Source: Actinomadura oligospora ATCC 43269
GTDB taxonomy: Bacteria > Actinomycetota > Actinomycetes > Streptosporangiales > Streptosporangiaceae
Direction of reading: 5' to 3'
Assembly: GCF_000518265.1 (NCBI RefSeq)
Contig: NZ_KI912410.1
Coordinates: 124,001-188,000, forward strand
Length of the DNA stretch: 64,000 bases
The translations under genes were made by a program, and so were the position numbers. Positions 33,783-43,030 of this stretch are shown piece after piece (positions within the stretch are counted from its first letter, which is position 1; each line of letters starts with the position of its first letter). The notes under the pieces are model-generated. The model was given only the letters and a program-made list of their open reading frames with translations, was not told where the DNA came from and ran no database searches.

Positions 33783-33930
33783 CATGGACGTGCCAGCGCC
33801 CTTGTCGAGCAGCGGTGATCAGCGCGCTTGGCATGTGCCGTGCTCGTGTTGATGCGTCATGGACGTGCCAGCGTCCTCGTCGTGCAGCGGTGACCAGCTC
33901 GTCCGGCACGTGTCGTGCTCGTGTTCAGCG
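33783..33930. repeat. 76-bp imperfect tandem duplication
   Basis: Two units starting ATGGACGTGCCAGCG at 33783 and 33859 and each ending near CGTGCTCGTGTT are about 80% identical. They fill the gap between the response regulator and the convergent lipoprotein gene; the second unit runs into the lipoprotein stop. No gene is seen in the repeat. Confidence 0.8.
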
Positions 33931-35616
33931 GTAGATGCCGGGGCCGCCGAGGGAGTGGCGGCCGGGCTGCGGGAACGGGAGCGGCGCCGCCGGATGCCCG
34001 CCGAGGTGCACGGACCGCTCGGCGACGCCGGTGCGCGTGCCGAGCGCGATGAGCGTCCCGGTGGACGGCCGGGTCAGCCACAGCGTCCGCCCGTCGACCG
34101 ACACCCCGCCCGCCGCGAGCGCCCCGTCCCCGGAGACCCGCCAGTGCGCCGCGACCCGCCGCGACCCCACGTCCAGCACGGTCACCTCGGACGTCCCGGC
34201 CACGTACAGCGACCGCGCGTCCCGGCTCAGCACCAGCGCGGACGCACCTGCCGACGTCCGGACGAACCGGGCGTTCCGGAGGTCGCGCGCATCGAGCAGC
34301 CAGACGCCGCCCGCCCCCGCGTCGGCGACGGCGAACCGCGAGCCGTCCGGGAGCAGCCGGACCGCGGACGGCCGGGCCCCCTCGGGCAGTACCCGTGTCG
34401 CGTCGACCAGTCCGCGCCGCCGATCCAGCAGGACGATCCGCCGCGCCTCCGCGCACGACACCGCCAGCATCGACGCGTCGGCCGAGAAGTCCGCCGCGCT
34501 CCCGGCGCAGGGCAACGGGATCGCCGTCCACCCGCCCGTCCGCGCCGACCTGACGTCCACCTGCCGCCCCCGCGCGGACACGACCAACGCCGCCTGCGAG
34601 TCGTCCGGGGCGAAGTACAACGTCCCCGGCACGGGCAACCGCCGCGTGAACGCCAGAACCGACGCGTCCACACCCGTCCCCAGAACCGCCGGTGCCGCCA
34701 CAAGGCCCCTGCGCACCGCCGTTCCCAGCAGAACCGGGCTCGCGCCGACGCGGGCGGACGCGCCCAGAAGGCCGCCGAGCAGGCCGTCATCCGTACGGCC
34801 GCGGCTCGGTTCCTGATCGCTTGGCCCGGGGTCGCGTCCGCTCGGACGTGGACGTGGGTCGGCGCTGTTCGGGGTGCGCGTGTCGGCACCCTGGTGCGTG
34901 ACGCTCGGACGCACACCGCGCGGCCTTCGGTTCGACCCGCGCTTGTCGGCGTCCCGCCCGCCCGTTCCATGCATGCCACCAGCCCTGCGCGGGCGCGGGC
35001 GCAGCGACGGGGACGGGGCAGGCCCGGGACCGCTCGTCACATCTTCCCTGGGCCTCGGCTTCGGTGACGGTGACGGTGACGCGGGCTCGGTGGGGTCGGG
35101 CGTCGGCAGCGTGGGGAGCCGGCCGGCGCGGCCGATCGTCGGCGGCAGCGGGACGACCGCGCCGTGCGTGGTGTCGTTCAGCCAGAGTTCGTGCAGGTCA
35201 GGGGCCGCGGTCAGCTGGACGGGGCCGGGCGGTGACGGACGCAGCGACCCGACCGGACGCAGCGACCCCGCGTCCAGGACGGTGACGCCGCCCGTGAGCG
35301 AGTCCGGGATGTACAGGCGCTGCGGCAGGTGGCGCAGCGACTCGGCCAGCGCGGACGGACCGGTCGTCCCGGCGTACACGCCCGCCGCGTCCTGCATCGG
35401 CCCATCGGCGGGAGGGGCGTCCGGCGGCGTCCGGACGAAAGGGGCGGGTGCGCCGAGCGCGAGGACCGGGGCGTCGGACGGCCCGTGCCCGGGACGGTAG
35501 AACGCGACCGGCGACCGGCATCCCGCGCCCAGGAGCGCCACCGCCACCAGCAGCGCCGTCGCCCTCCGAAGAGGCGGAGCGGACGCGGGGGACGCGGAGC
35601 GCGACGGCACGGTCAC
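33925..35616 (-). CDS. Beta-propeller (YVTN-like) lipoprotein with a disordered insert
   Basis: A 563-residue protein from GTG 35616. A signal with LLGAGC gives a lipid-modified Cys at residue 33. Repeated motifs such as RLYIPDSLTGGVTVLDAGSL, DSQAALVVSARGRQVDVRSA and SRDARSLYVAGTSEVTVLDVGS are blades of a YVTN/WD40-like propeller. Between about residues 170 and 290 lies a Pro/Arg/Ser/Asp-rich insert that splits the first blade from the rest. Role unknown; outer-surface binding is likely. Confidence 0.7.
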   Translation of the reverse strand: MTVPSRSASPASAPPLRRATALLVAVALLGAGCRSPVAFYRPGHGPSDAPVLALGAPAPFVRTPPDAPPADGPMQDAAGVYAGTTGPSALAESLRHLPQRLYIPDSLTGGVTVLDAGSLRPVGSLRPSPPGPVQLTAAPDLHELWLNDTTHGAVVPLPPTIGRAGRLPTLPTPDPTEPASPSPSPKPRPREDVTSGPGPAPSPSLRPRPRRAGGMHGTGGRDADKRGSNRRPRGVRPSVTHQGADTRTPNSADPRPRPSGRDPGPSDQEPSRGRTDDGLLGGLLGASARVGASPVLLGTAVRRGLVAAPAVLGTGVDASVLAFTRRLPVPGTLYFAPDDSQAALVVSARGRQVDVRSARTGGWTAIPLPCAGSAADFSADASMLAVSCAEARRIVLLDRRRGLVDATRVLPEGARPSAVRLLPDGSRFAVADAGAGGVWLLDARDLRNARFVRTSAGASALVLSRDARSLYVAGTSEVTVLDVGSRRVAAHWRVSGDGALAAGGVSVDGRTLWLTRPSTGTLIALGTRTGVAERSVHLGGHPAAPLPFPQPGRHSLGGPGIYR

Positions 35617-35672
35617 GGCCGGGACACTACCCTGCGCGCACGCACGGTGTCCGAATAATCACCAAACGCAGC

Positions 35673-36749
35673 TCAGTCAGAGGTGCCGATGCCGATGCCG
35701 AACTCGCGGTACACGCGCTCCCAGAAGCCGTCCCGCAGCCAGGTGCGGGCCTCCTGGTAGGGGCGCAGCGACCCGCCGAGCTCCTTCTCCGCCTCGATCA
35801 GCAGTTCCTTGTCGATGACCGGCGGAAGGATCGGGCCGGGCAGCAGGTCGCGGATGTTGTCGCGGCCCCGCTCGAAGATCCACTTCTGGGCGACGTGCTC
35901 GCCGATCTCCAGCATGTGCGCGCGGTCGGGACCGAGCTTGCCCTCCGACAGGGACGCGGCGGCGGCGTTCAGCGCGGCGGCGACCGTGGCCGGGGTCGGA
36001 GCGGGTGCGGCGTGGTTGGCGCGCCCGGCGGGGGCCGGGGGCGCGGACGGCTCGCCCGTCGGGGCCCCGGGCGCGGGACGCACCGACGGCACCCGCCCCG
36101 CGAACACCTGCGACGGCGACGGGACGGCGGGCTTGCCGGGGGCGGGCGTGGCGTCCACCACCGGGACGGCCGGGACCGGCAGCGCCTTGGCCTTGGTGAA
36201 GTACGGGCGCAGGAAGTCGGCGGGCAGGACCTCGACCGTGTCGGACTCCCAGACCAGCCATTCGGCCTGGTTGGAGCCGTGCGTCGGCTCCACGCCCCAC
36301 AGGTGGACGCGGACGCCGTAACGCTGCGCCGCCTCCACGGCGGGCAGCATGTCCTCGTCGCCCGCGAGCAGCACCGCGTCGGTGATCGCGCGGTGCCGCG
36401 CGAGGGCCTCCAGGTCGGCGCGGAGCTGCGCGTCCACGCCCTTCTGCTGGCCCTGCGCGTTGAGGTTGCCGAGCCGTAGCTTCACCAGCGGCAGGTTGGC
36501 GATGACCCGCTGGTCGACGGTCGGCTGACGCTTCGGCGCGGCGTCGAACCAGTACAGCCGGAGCAGCTCGCCGACCAGCTGGTCGTCGGCGCGGTCGGTC
36601 AGGGCCTTGATCAGCTTCTCGGCGGCGACGCGGTACTCGCGCCGCGAACCGCAGCCGAGCAGCAGCGCCCCGGAGGCCGCGTAGAGGTACCCCGCGTCGA
36701 CGAAGATCGCGTATCGCGCGGGCTGAGGAACGAACTCCGAGGTGGCCAT
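35673..36749 (-). CDS. NYN-domain protein (PIN-like RNase fold)
   Basis: A 358-residue protein. Residues 10-190 form the NYN (LabA/DUF88) domain: AIFVDAGYLYAA gives the first acidic residue, KGVDAQLRADL the second, and LLAGDEDMLPAVEAAQ the third and fourth, consistent with a metal-dependent nuclease core. A Pro/Ala linker (200-260) and a C-terminal helical domain follow. Substrate unknown, probably RNA. ATG 36749 has AAGGTG 9 nt upstream. The gene lies downstream of the carboxylase genes on the same strand, behind the second palindromic repeat. Confidence 0.8.
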   Translation of the reverse strand: MATSEFVPQPARYAIFVDAGYLYAASGALLLGCGSRREYRVAAEKLIKALTDRADDQLVGELLRLYWFDAAPKRQPTVDQRVIANLPLVKLRLGNLNAQGQQKGVDAQLRADLEALARHRAITDAVLLAGDEDMLPAVEAAQRYGVRVHLWGVEPTHGSNQAEWLVWESDTVEVLPADFLRPYFTKAKALPVPAVPVVDATPAPGKPAVPSPSQVFAGRVPSVRPAPGAPTGEPSAPPAPAGRANHAAPAPTPATVAAALNAAAASLSEGKLGPDRAHMLEIGEHVAQKWIFERGRDNIRDLLPGPILPPVIDKELLIEAEKELGGSLRPYQEARTWLRDGFWERVYREFGIGIGTSD

Positions 36750-36871
36750 CGTCACACACCTTATTCGTGCACCCCCCGCTCCTGCGGGTGAACGACGGTT
36801 ACGTGTCGCGCCGGAACAACGCCCCTAACCAGCCCAAGATCCCCAGATGGCCGCTTCCCGCCTCGGCCCTC

Positions 36872-36930
36872 GGGCGTGTCTCGAAGTCGACGCCGCGTAG
36901 TTGGGCAGGTGGCTTTGAGACACGCCCTAA
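36872..36930. repeat. Dispersed palindromic repeat, copy 2, carrying the stop codon of the epsilon-subunit gene
   Basis: The 56-bp core (36872-36927) is the inverted, about 84% identical counterpart of 6615-6670. Its arms pair over 17 positions with two changes, both G-T pairs when the plus strand is read as RNA. The minus-strand TAG stop of the carboxylase epsilon gene (36929-36927) overlaps the repeat edge. Confidence 0.85.
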
Positions 36931-37202
36931 GGAAGGGCGCTCGCGCGCCAGGCTCCGGGGCCGGGACGGGGCGGGGGCGGGATGCGGGTGAGGCGGGAGC
37001 GGTCGGCCCAGTGCGAGACCGGGCCGCCGGGCGCGTCGTCCCGCGCGGACGCGATCGCCTGGGCGCGCGCCGTCAGCACCGCGACCAGCGCGGCGACCTC
37101 CTCGGCGGACGGGTCGCCGCGCACGACCCGCAGGAACGCCCCGCCCCCGCCCGGGCCGTCGTCCCTGGCCCCGTCCGGGCCGTCGTTCAGGCCGTCGTCC
37201 AT
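36927..37202 (-). CDS. Acyl-CoA carboxylase epsilon subunit
   Basis: A 91-residue protein with the actinobacterial epsilon pattern FLRVVRGDPSAEEVAALVAVLTAR near residues 22-45, then WADRSR and a GPGAWRASALP end. Epsilon subunits stabilise the biotin-dependent acetyl/propionyl-CoA carboxylase complex. ATG 37202 has GGGAG 7 nt upstream. It follows the beta subunit by 85 bp on the same strand. The stop codon is supplied at the edge of the palindromic repeat, so the last residue or residues may have been altered by that insertion. Confidence 0.85.
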   Translation of the reverse strand: MDDGLNDGPDGARDDGPGGGGAFLRVVRGDPSAEEVAALVAVLTARAQAIASARDDAPGGPVSHWADRSRLTRIPPPPRPGPGAWRASALP

Positions 37203-37287
37203 GACCGCACTCCCTCGAAACGAAACGCCTGAGAATCGGATGCCCGCGAACAGGACACCCGAAAACCGCACAAAAAGAGCGGACGCC

Positions 37288-38883
37288 TCAGAGCGGGATG
37301 TTGCCGTGCTTCTTCGGCGGCAGCGTGCGCCGCTTCTCGCGCAGCGAGCGCAGTGCCCGGACGACCTGCCCGCGCGTCTCGGACGGCTTGATGACCGCGT
37401 CGACGTAGCCGCGTTCGGCCGCGATGTACGGGTTGGCGAGGGTGTCCTCGTACTCGGTGACCAGCTCGGCGCGGCGGGCGTCCGGGTCGTCCGCGGAGGC
37501 CAGTTCGCGCCGGTACAGGATGTTCACCGCGCCCTGCGCGCCCATGACGGCGATCTGCGCGGTGGGCCAGGCGAGGTTCACGTCCGCGCCGAGGTGCTTG
37601 GACCCCATGACGTCGTACGCGCCGCCGTAGGCCTTCCGGGTGATGACCGTGACCAGCGGGACGGTCGCCTCCGCGTAGGCGTAGAGCAGCTTGGCCCCGC
37701 GCCGGATGATGCCGTTCCACTCCTGGTCGGTGCCCGGCAGGAAGCCCGGGACGTCCACGAAGGTCAGCACGGGGATGTTGAACGCGTCGCAGGTCCGGAC
37801 GAACCGGGCGGCCTTCTCCGAGGCGTCGATGTCGAGCGTCCCGGCGAACTGCATCGGCTGGTTGGCGACGACGCCGACCGGACGGCCCTCGACGCGCCCG
37901 AACCCGACGACCATGTTCGGCGCGAACAGCTGCTGGACCTCGAGGAACTCCCCGTCGTCCAGCACGTTCTCGATGACGCGGTGCATGTCGTAGGGCTGGT
38001 TCGGGGAGTCCGGGATGAGGGTGTCGAGCTCGTCGTCCACCTCGTCCAGGTCGACCGGGACGTCGTAGGCGGGCGCCTCGGACAGGTTGTTGGACGGCAG
38101 GTACGCCAGCAGCGCCTTCACGTACTCCAGCGCGTCGCCCTCGTCGGACGCCTGGTAGTGCGCGACACCCGACCTGGTGTTGTGGGTGTGCGCGCCGCCG
38201 AGCTCCTCGAACGTCACCTCCTCGCCCGTGACCGTCTTGATGACGTCCGGGCCGGTGATGAACATGTGCGAGGTCTGGTCCGCCATGATCACGAAGTCGG
38301 TGAGCGCGGGGGAGTACACCGCGCCGCCCGCGCACGGGCCGAGCACGACCGAGATCTGCGGGATCACGCCGGAGGCGTGCACGTTCCGCTTGAAGATCTC
38401 GGCGTACAGGCCGAGCGCGACCACGCCCTCCTGGATCCGCGCGCCGCCGGAGTCGTTGATGCCGATCACCGGGCAGCCGGTCTTCAGCGCGTGGTCCATG
38501 ACCTTGGTGATCTTCTCGCCGAAGACCTCGCCGAGCGAGCCGCCCATGACGGTGAAGTCCTGGCTGAACACCGCGACCGGACGTCCGTCCACGGTGCCGT
38601 AGCCGGTGACCACGCCGTCGCCGTAGGGCCGCCGCGCCTCCAGCCCGAACTGGGTGGAGCGGTGCCGGGCGTAGGTGTCGAACTCGACGAACGAACCGGG
38701 GTCGAGCAGCGCGTCGATCCGCTCCCGCGCGGTCATCTTGCCCTTGGCGTGCTGCTTCTCGACCGCCGCCGCGGACGCCGCGTGCACCGCCTCGTAGCGT
38801 CGCCGTTCCAGGTCCGCGATCTTGCCCGCCGTCGTGTGGATGTCGATGTCGTCCACCGCGGGCTCAGGAGCTTCCATCGCCAT
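37288..38883 (-). CDS. accD: Acyl-CoA carboxylase beta subunit (carboxyltransferase)
   Basis: A 531-residue carboxyltransferase of the propionyl/acetyl-CoA carboxylase kind, two crotonase-like halves. The N-half has GARIQEGVVAL and GPCAGGAVYSPAL; the C-half has DVPGFLPGTDQEW and KAYGGAYDVMGSKHLGAD. The pairs of Gly-Gly backbone oxyanion holes are intact. It transfers CO2 from biotin to acyl-CoA to form malonyl- or methylmalonyl-CoA. The alpha (biotin) subunit is not in the window; the biotin ligase gene lies about 5 kb away. Which acyl-CoA is preferred cannot be read. Confidence 0.95.
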   Translation of the reverse strand: MAMEAPEPAVDDIDIHTTAGKIADLERRRYEAVHAASAAAVEKQHAKGKMTARERIDALLDPGSFVEFDTYARHRSTQFGLEARRPYGDGVVTGYGTVDGRPVAVFSQDFTVMGGSLGEVFGEKITKVMDHALKTGCPVIGINDSGGARIQEGVVALGLYAEIFKRNVHASGVIPQISVVLGPCAGGAVYSPALTDFVIMADQTSHMFITGPDVIKTVTGEEVTFEELGGAHTHNTRSGVAHYQASDEGDALEYVKALLAYLPSNNLSEAPAYDVPVDLDEVDDELDTLIPDSPNQPYDMHRVIENVLDDGEFLEVQQLFAPNMVVGFGRVEGRPVGVVANQPMQFAGTLDIDASEKAARFVRTCDAFNIPVLTFVDVPGFLPGTDQEWNGIIRRGAKLLYAYAEATVPLVTVITRKAYGGAYDVMGSKHLGADVNLAWPTAQIAVMGAQGAVNILYRRELASADDPDARRAELVTEYEDTLANPYIAAERGYVDAVIKPSETRGQVVRALRSLREKRRTLPPKKHGNIPL

Positions 38884-39116
38884 GCGGTGAAGCGTAACCG
38901 GCCGCTGACCACCGCCCGACCGCCGGGGTCCCGCTCCGCCACCCGTGCGCGGACGCCGCGGGAGACCGCGTGGCGGACCTTGCGCGGACGCCGCGCGAGA
39001 CGGCGTGGCGGACGTCGCGGGGACCGATCGCGAACCAGCCCAGGACGCGAGGCGAACCGCGTGGTCACGGCCGTGTTCGGGGGGACGCAGTGGTCCAGAC
39101 CTCTGAGGCCGCTCAC

Positions 39117-39132
39117 TACTGTGGGCCCCGTG
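39117..39132 (+). promoter_or_regulatory. Probable leaderless promoter of ppc
   Basis: TACTGT at 39117-39122 is a good -10 hexamer and ends 7 nt before the GTG start at 39130. No ribosome binding site is present, so a leaderless mRNA starting at the GTG is likely. The -35 region is weak. Confidence 0.5.
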
Positions 39133-41766
39133 GCTGACATCACGCGAGAAACGCTGCGGCACGACCTCCCCGACGCGCTCCGCCGGGACGTCCGGCTGCT
39201 CGGCGCCATGCTCGGCGACGGACTCGTCGAGTACGGCGGGCCGGACCTGCTCTCCGACGTCGAACGGCTGCGGCACGCCGTGATCGCCGCCCGGCGCGGC
39301 GAGGCGGGCGCGGACGAGCCCGCCGCGATCGTGGACGGCTGGTCGCTGGAGCGCGCCGGGCAGGTCGCCCGCGCGTTCACCGTGTACTTCCACCTCACCA
39401 ACCTCGCCGAGGAGCACCACCGGATCCGGACCCTGCGCGAGCGGGACGCCCGAGGACGCACGGTGCCCGGCTCGGTGGCGGCGGCGGTCGAGACCGTCCG
39501 GGCCGAGGCGGGCGAGCAGCGGCTCGCGGCGATGGTGGACGGCCTGGAGTTCCGCCCGGTGTTCACCGCGCACCCGACCGAGGCCCGCCGCCGCGCGGTC
39601 GTCACGTCCATCCAGCGGATCAGCGACCTGCTGTTCGCGCTGGACGACGCGCCCGAGGACGGCGAGGAGCAGGCCGAGACCGAGCGGCGGATGCGCGAGG
39701 AGATCGACCTGCTCTGGCGCACCGCGCTGCGCCGCCACACCCAGATGGACCCGCTGGACGAGGTCCGCACCGCGATGGCCGCCTTCGACGAGACGATCTT
39801 CCGGGTCGTCCCGCAGGTGTACCGGACCCTGGACGCCGCGCTCGACGACGGGCGCAGCGGGACGCGCCCGCCGCGCGTCCGGCCGTTCCTGCGGTTCGGG
39901 TCCTGGATCGGCGGCGACCGGGACGGCAACCCGTACGTGACCGCGCAGGTCACGCGGGAGGCCGTGATGATCCAGGCCGGGCACGTGCTGCGCGCGCTCG
40001 CCGCGATGGCGACCCGCGTCGGCCGCGAGCTGACCGTCAGCGAGGCCACCACGCCCGCCTCGCCCGCGCTGCGCGCCGCGCTCGCCGCCGCCCGCACCGC
40101 CAACCCCGAGGCGCTCGCCGAGATCGCCAAGCGCTCCCCGGACGAGCCGCACCGCCAGTTCCTCCTGCACGTCGCCGACCGCGTCACCGCGACCCTGGAG
40201 CGCGACGCCGACCTCGCCTACTCCGGGCCGGATGAGATGCTCGCCGACCTGCGCGTCCTGCGCGACTCGCTCGCGGAGGCGGGCGCGGCCCGGCAGGCGT
40301 ACGGACGCGTCCAGGACCTGCTCTGGCAGGTCGAGACGTTCGGCTTCCACTTGGCCGAGCTGGAGATCCGCCAGCATTCCGAGCTGCACGAGAAGGCCCT
40401 CGAGGAGGTCCGCGCGGGCGGTCCGCGCAGTGAGATGACCGACGAGATCCTCGAGACGCTCCGCGTCGTCGGGTGGATCCAGAGCCGGTTCGGCGTGGAC
40501 GCCTGCCGCCGCTACGTCGTCTCGTTCACCCGCTCCGCGCGGGACATCGCGAACGTCCACGAGCTCGCCGCCTCGCTCGGCGACGACGCGCCCGTCCTCG
40601 ACGTGATCCCGCTGTTCGAGACCGGCGAGGACCTGGAGCGCGCGCCGTCCGTGCTGGAGGGGATGCTGGAGATCCCGGCCGTCCGCAAGCGGCTGGACGA
40701 CACGGGCCGCCGCATGGAGGTCATGCTCGGCTACTCCGACTCGGCCAAGCAGCTCGGCCCGACGTCGGCGACCCTCCGCCTGTACGACACGCAGGAGGCG
40801 CTCGCTGAGTTCGCCGTCCGGCACGACGTCACGCTCACCCTCTTCCACGGCCGGGGCGGCTCCCTCGGACGCGGTGGAGGCCCGGCGCACCGCGCGATCC
40901 TGGCGCAGGCCCCCGGCTCGGTCGCGGGCCGCTTCAAGGTCACCGAGCAGGGCGAGGTGATCTTCGCCCGGTACGGCCAGCGGAAGATCGCCCACCGGCA
41001 CCTGGAGCAGGTCACCAACGCGATCCTGCTGGCGTCCACCGACGCCGTCCAGGACCGCGCGCGCGACGCCGCCGCCCGGTTCCGCCCGCTCGCCGACCGG
41101 ATCAGCGACGCCGCGCGGCGCTCGTTCCAGTCGCTCGTCCACACCGACGGGTTCGCGGCCTGGTTCGGGAGGGTCAGCCCCCTGGAGGAGATCGCCGAGC
41201 TGCGCATCGGGTCCCGTCCGTCCCGGCGGAAGGCCGCGCGCGGCCTGGAGGACCTGCGCGCCATCCCGTGGGTGTTCGCCTGGACGCAGACCCGCGTGAA
41301 CCTGCCCGGCTGGTACGGCCTCGGCAGCGGCCTCGCCGCGGTCTCCGACGACGGCCGTGACCTGGACGAACTGCGCGAGGCGTACGCCGAGTGGCCGCTC
41401 TTCCAGACCCTCCTGGACAACGCCGAGATGAGCCTCGCGAAGACCGACCGCGCGATCGCCGAACGCTACCTCGCGCTGGGCGAGCGTCCGGAGATGACCT
41501 CGGCGGTCCTCGAGGAGTACGACCGGACGCGCCGTCTCGTCCTCGCCGTGACCGGCCACGAACGCCTCCTGGAGGACCGGCACGTCCTGTCCCGCGCGGT
41601 CGAGCTCCGCAACCCGTACGTGGACGCGCTCTCGCACCTCCAGCTCCGCGCCCTCGGAGCCCTCCGCTCCGGCACGGTGACCGACGAGGCCGAGCGCGCC
41701 CACCTGGAGGATCTGCTGCTCCTGTCCGTCAACGGCGTCGCGGCGGGCCTCCAGAACACCGGCTGA
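39130..41766 (+). CDS. ppc: Phosphoenolpyruvate carboxylase
   Basis: An 878-residue enzyme making oxaloacetate from PEP and bicarbonate. The catalytic His148 lies in FTAHPTEARRR; GSWIGGDRDGNP and MLGYSDSAKQLG are substrate motifs, and LFHGRGGSLGRGGGP (about residue 570) is the flexible loop. The C-terminus ends in NG-VAAGLQNTG as in bacterial PEPCs. Length is about normal (880-930). GTG 39130 starts MADITRE and fits a leaderless start. It is divergent from the carboxylase beta gene. Confidence 0.96.
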   Translation: MADITRETLRHDLPDALRRDVRLLGAMLGDGLVEYGGPDLLSDVERLRHAVIAARRGEAGADEPAAIVDGWSLERAGQVARAFTVYFHLTNLAEEHHRIRTLRERDARGRTVPGSVAAAVETVRAEAGEQRLAAMVDGLEFRPVFTAHPTEARRRAVVTSIQRISDLLFALDDAPEDGEEQAETERRMREEIDLLWRTALRRHTQMDPLDEVRTAMAAFDETIFRVVPQVYRTLDAALDDGRSGTRPPRVRPFLRFGSWIGGDRDGNPYVTAQVTREAVMIQAGHVLRALAAMATRVGRELTVSEATTPASPALRAALAAARTANPEALAEIAKRSPDEPHRQFLLHVADRVTATLERDADLAYSGPDEMLADLRVLRDSLAEAGAARQAYGRVQDLLWQVETFGFHLAELEIRQHSELHEKALEEVRAGGPRSEMTDEILETLRVVGWIQSRFGVDACRRYVVSFTRSARDIANVHELAASLGDDAPVLDVIPLFETGEDLERAPSVLEGMLEIPAVRKRLDDTGRRMEVMLGYSDSAKQLGPTSATLRLYDTQEALAEFAVRHDVTLTLFHGRGGSLGRGGGPAHRAILAQAPGSVAGRFKVTEQGEVIFARYGQRKIAHRHLEQVTNAILLASTDAVQDRARDAAARFRPLADRISDAARRSFQSLVHTDGFAAWFGRVSPLEEIAELRIGSRPSRRKAARGLEDLRAIPWVFAWTQTRVNLPGWYGLGSGLAAVSDDGRDLDELREAYAEWPLFQTLLDNAEMSLAKTDRAIAERYLALGERPEMTSAVLEEYDRTRRLVLAVTGHERLLEDRHVLSRAVELRNPYVDALSHLQLRALGALRSGTVTDEAERAHLEDLLLLSVNGVAAGLQNTG

Positions 41767-41828
41767 CGAACCATGCGGCCCCGAAGATCGTCCAAAATCC
41801 CATGGACCGGACGATCACGGGGAGCGAC

Positions 41829-42452
41829 ATGACAGCGAGACGGACGGCCGCGACGGCGATCATCCTGACCGGGGCGGTGGCGCTCTCGGCGTGCGGCGGC
41901 TCGGACGGCAAGGCCAAGGCCGATCCGAGTACGCCGCCGCCGTCCTCGTCCCCATCCGGCACGCCGCCCGCCACAGCGCCTGGCTCGGGCGGGTTCGCGC
42001 CGGGCGAGCCCACGCCGAACGGCGGCGGACCGGCGTCCGGCGCGTCGACGCTCGGCCCGTCCGGATTCGGCGCGCTGAAACTCGGGATGACCAGCGTGAA
42101 CGCGAAGGCGACGGGGGAGATCGTCCTCAAGAGGGCCCCGCGGGGCGGGGGCTGCGGGACGTTCGACCTGAAGGCGCACCCCGCCGGGGCGAACGCCGTC
42201 GGCGGCTACGTCTCGCCGCGCTACGGCGTCGCGTCGATCGTGGCCCGTCCGGGCATGCGGACGCCCGAGGGCATCGGCCTCGGCTCCACCCTCGCGCAGG
42301 TCAAGCGCGCCTACCCGCGCCTGCTGGCGGGCGTGAACGGCTCGTCCGCGCCCGTCCCGGGGAATCCGAAGGCGGTGTACTCGTTGCTCATGGCGAACGA
42401 CAAGATCAGGGAGCTGTCCCTGGACCTGAAGGCCCAGGACTGCCACAACTAG
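41829..42452 (+). CDS. Secreted lipoprotein of unknown function
   Basis: A 207-residue protein with a lipobox LSAC (Cys22), a Ser/Pro/Gly-rich spacer (25-75) and a small C-terminal domain with two Cys. The domain has GIGLGSTLAQVKRAYP, a motif common to small actinobacterial surface lipoproteins. GGGGAG lies 5 nt before the ATG. Its stop overlaps the ribosome binding site of the GNAT gene, so the two are coupled. Confidence 0.7.
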   Translation: MTARRTAATAIILTGAVALSACGGSDGKAKADPSTPPPSSSPSGTPPATAPGSGGFAPGEPTPNGGGPASGASTLGPSGFGALKLGMTSVNAKATGEIVLKRAPRGGGCGTFDLKAHPAGANAVGGYVSPRYGVASIVARPGMRTPEGIGLGSTLAQVKRAYPRLLAGVNGSSAPVPGNPKAVYSLLMANDKIRELSLDLKAQDCHN

Positions 42453-42464
42453 GAGAACTCGCGC

Positions 42465-42902
42465 ATGCCGGATATCAGGCCCGCCGTCCCGTCCGACCGT
42501 CCCGCCGTGGAGCGGATCGTCGAGGCCGCCTACACGCCGTGGGCGGAGCTCATCGGGACCCGTCCCCTGCCGATGGACTCGGACTACGCCGCGCTGATCG
42601 ACGCGGGCCGCGTCTTCGTCCTGGACGACCTGACCGGCCTGATCGTCCTCGTCCCCGAGGACGGCGTCCTGTACGTGGACAACGTCGCCGTCGACCCGTT
42701 CGCGCAGGGCGGCGGACGCGGTAGTCGGTTGCTCGACTTCGCCGAGGACCAGGCCCGCGAGCTGGGCCTTCCCGCCCTGCGCCTGATCACCAACGAGAAG
42801 ATGACCAGCAACATCGCCCGCTACGAGCGCCGCGGCTACCGCGAGACCGGCCGCGAGACCGTCGAGGGCCGCCACGCCGTCCACATGCGCAAGGAGCTCT
42901 GA
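42465..42902 (+). CDS. GNAT-family N-acetyltransferase
   Basis: A 145-residue enzyme. The beta4 strand YVDNVAVDPFAQGGGRGSRLLDFAEDQA carries the acetyl-CoA pyrophosphate-binding GGGRGS, and NIARYERRGYRETGR is the usual helix 4 region. It acetylates an unknown amine. AGGAG lies 9 nt upstream of the ATG. It lies in a short operon with the lipoprotein before it, and a strong hairpin follows. Confidence 0.85.
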   Translation: MPDIRPAVPSDRPAVERIVEAAYTPWAELIGTRPLPMDSDYAALIDAGRVFVLDDLTGLIVLVPEDGVLYVDNVAVDPFAQGGGRGSRLLDFAEDQARELGLPALRLITNEKMTSNIARYERRGYRETGRETVEGRHAVHMRKEL

Positions 42903-42906
42903 CGGA

Positions 42907-42946
42907 CGAAGCGCATCGCGACACGTGAACGTCGCGATGCGCTTCG
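42907..42946. terminator. Strong bidirectional terminator hairpin
   Basis: A perfect 16-bp stem (42907-42922 with 42931-42946) and 8-nt loop lie between the GNAT gene and the convergent enoyl-CoA hydratase gene. Confidence 0.85.
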
Positions 42947-42949
42947 ACG

Positions 42950-43030
42950 CGCGTCAGCCTGGGGCTCCGACGGCTGTCAGGCAGGGGCCATCGGCGCGGC
43001 TCAGGCGGGGGCTTCGGCGCGGGTCAGGCG
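42950..43030. repeat. 24-bp degenerate tandem repeat at the end of the hydratase gene
   Basis: Three to four units close to TCAGGCGGGGGCTTCGGCGC run from the terminator to the hydratase stop. On the minus strand each unit carries a TGA, the first of which ends the hydratase gene. Confidence 0.65.

Noticed and set aside
33925..35616. Frameshift suspected in the middle of the propeller lipoprotein (34700-35100)
   Set aside because: The frame stays open through a Pro/Arg/Ser-rich part and resumes good propeller blades in the same frame, so an insert is simpler than two frameshifts.
37288..41703. A minus-strand frame of 1471 codons joining ppc antisense with the carboxylase beta gene
   Set aside because: The carboxylase start at 38883 is clear from its sequence; the upstream part is antisense to ppc.
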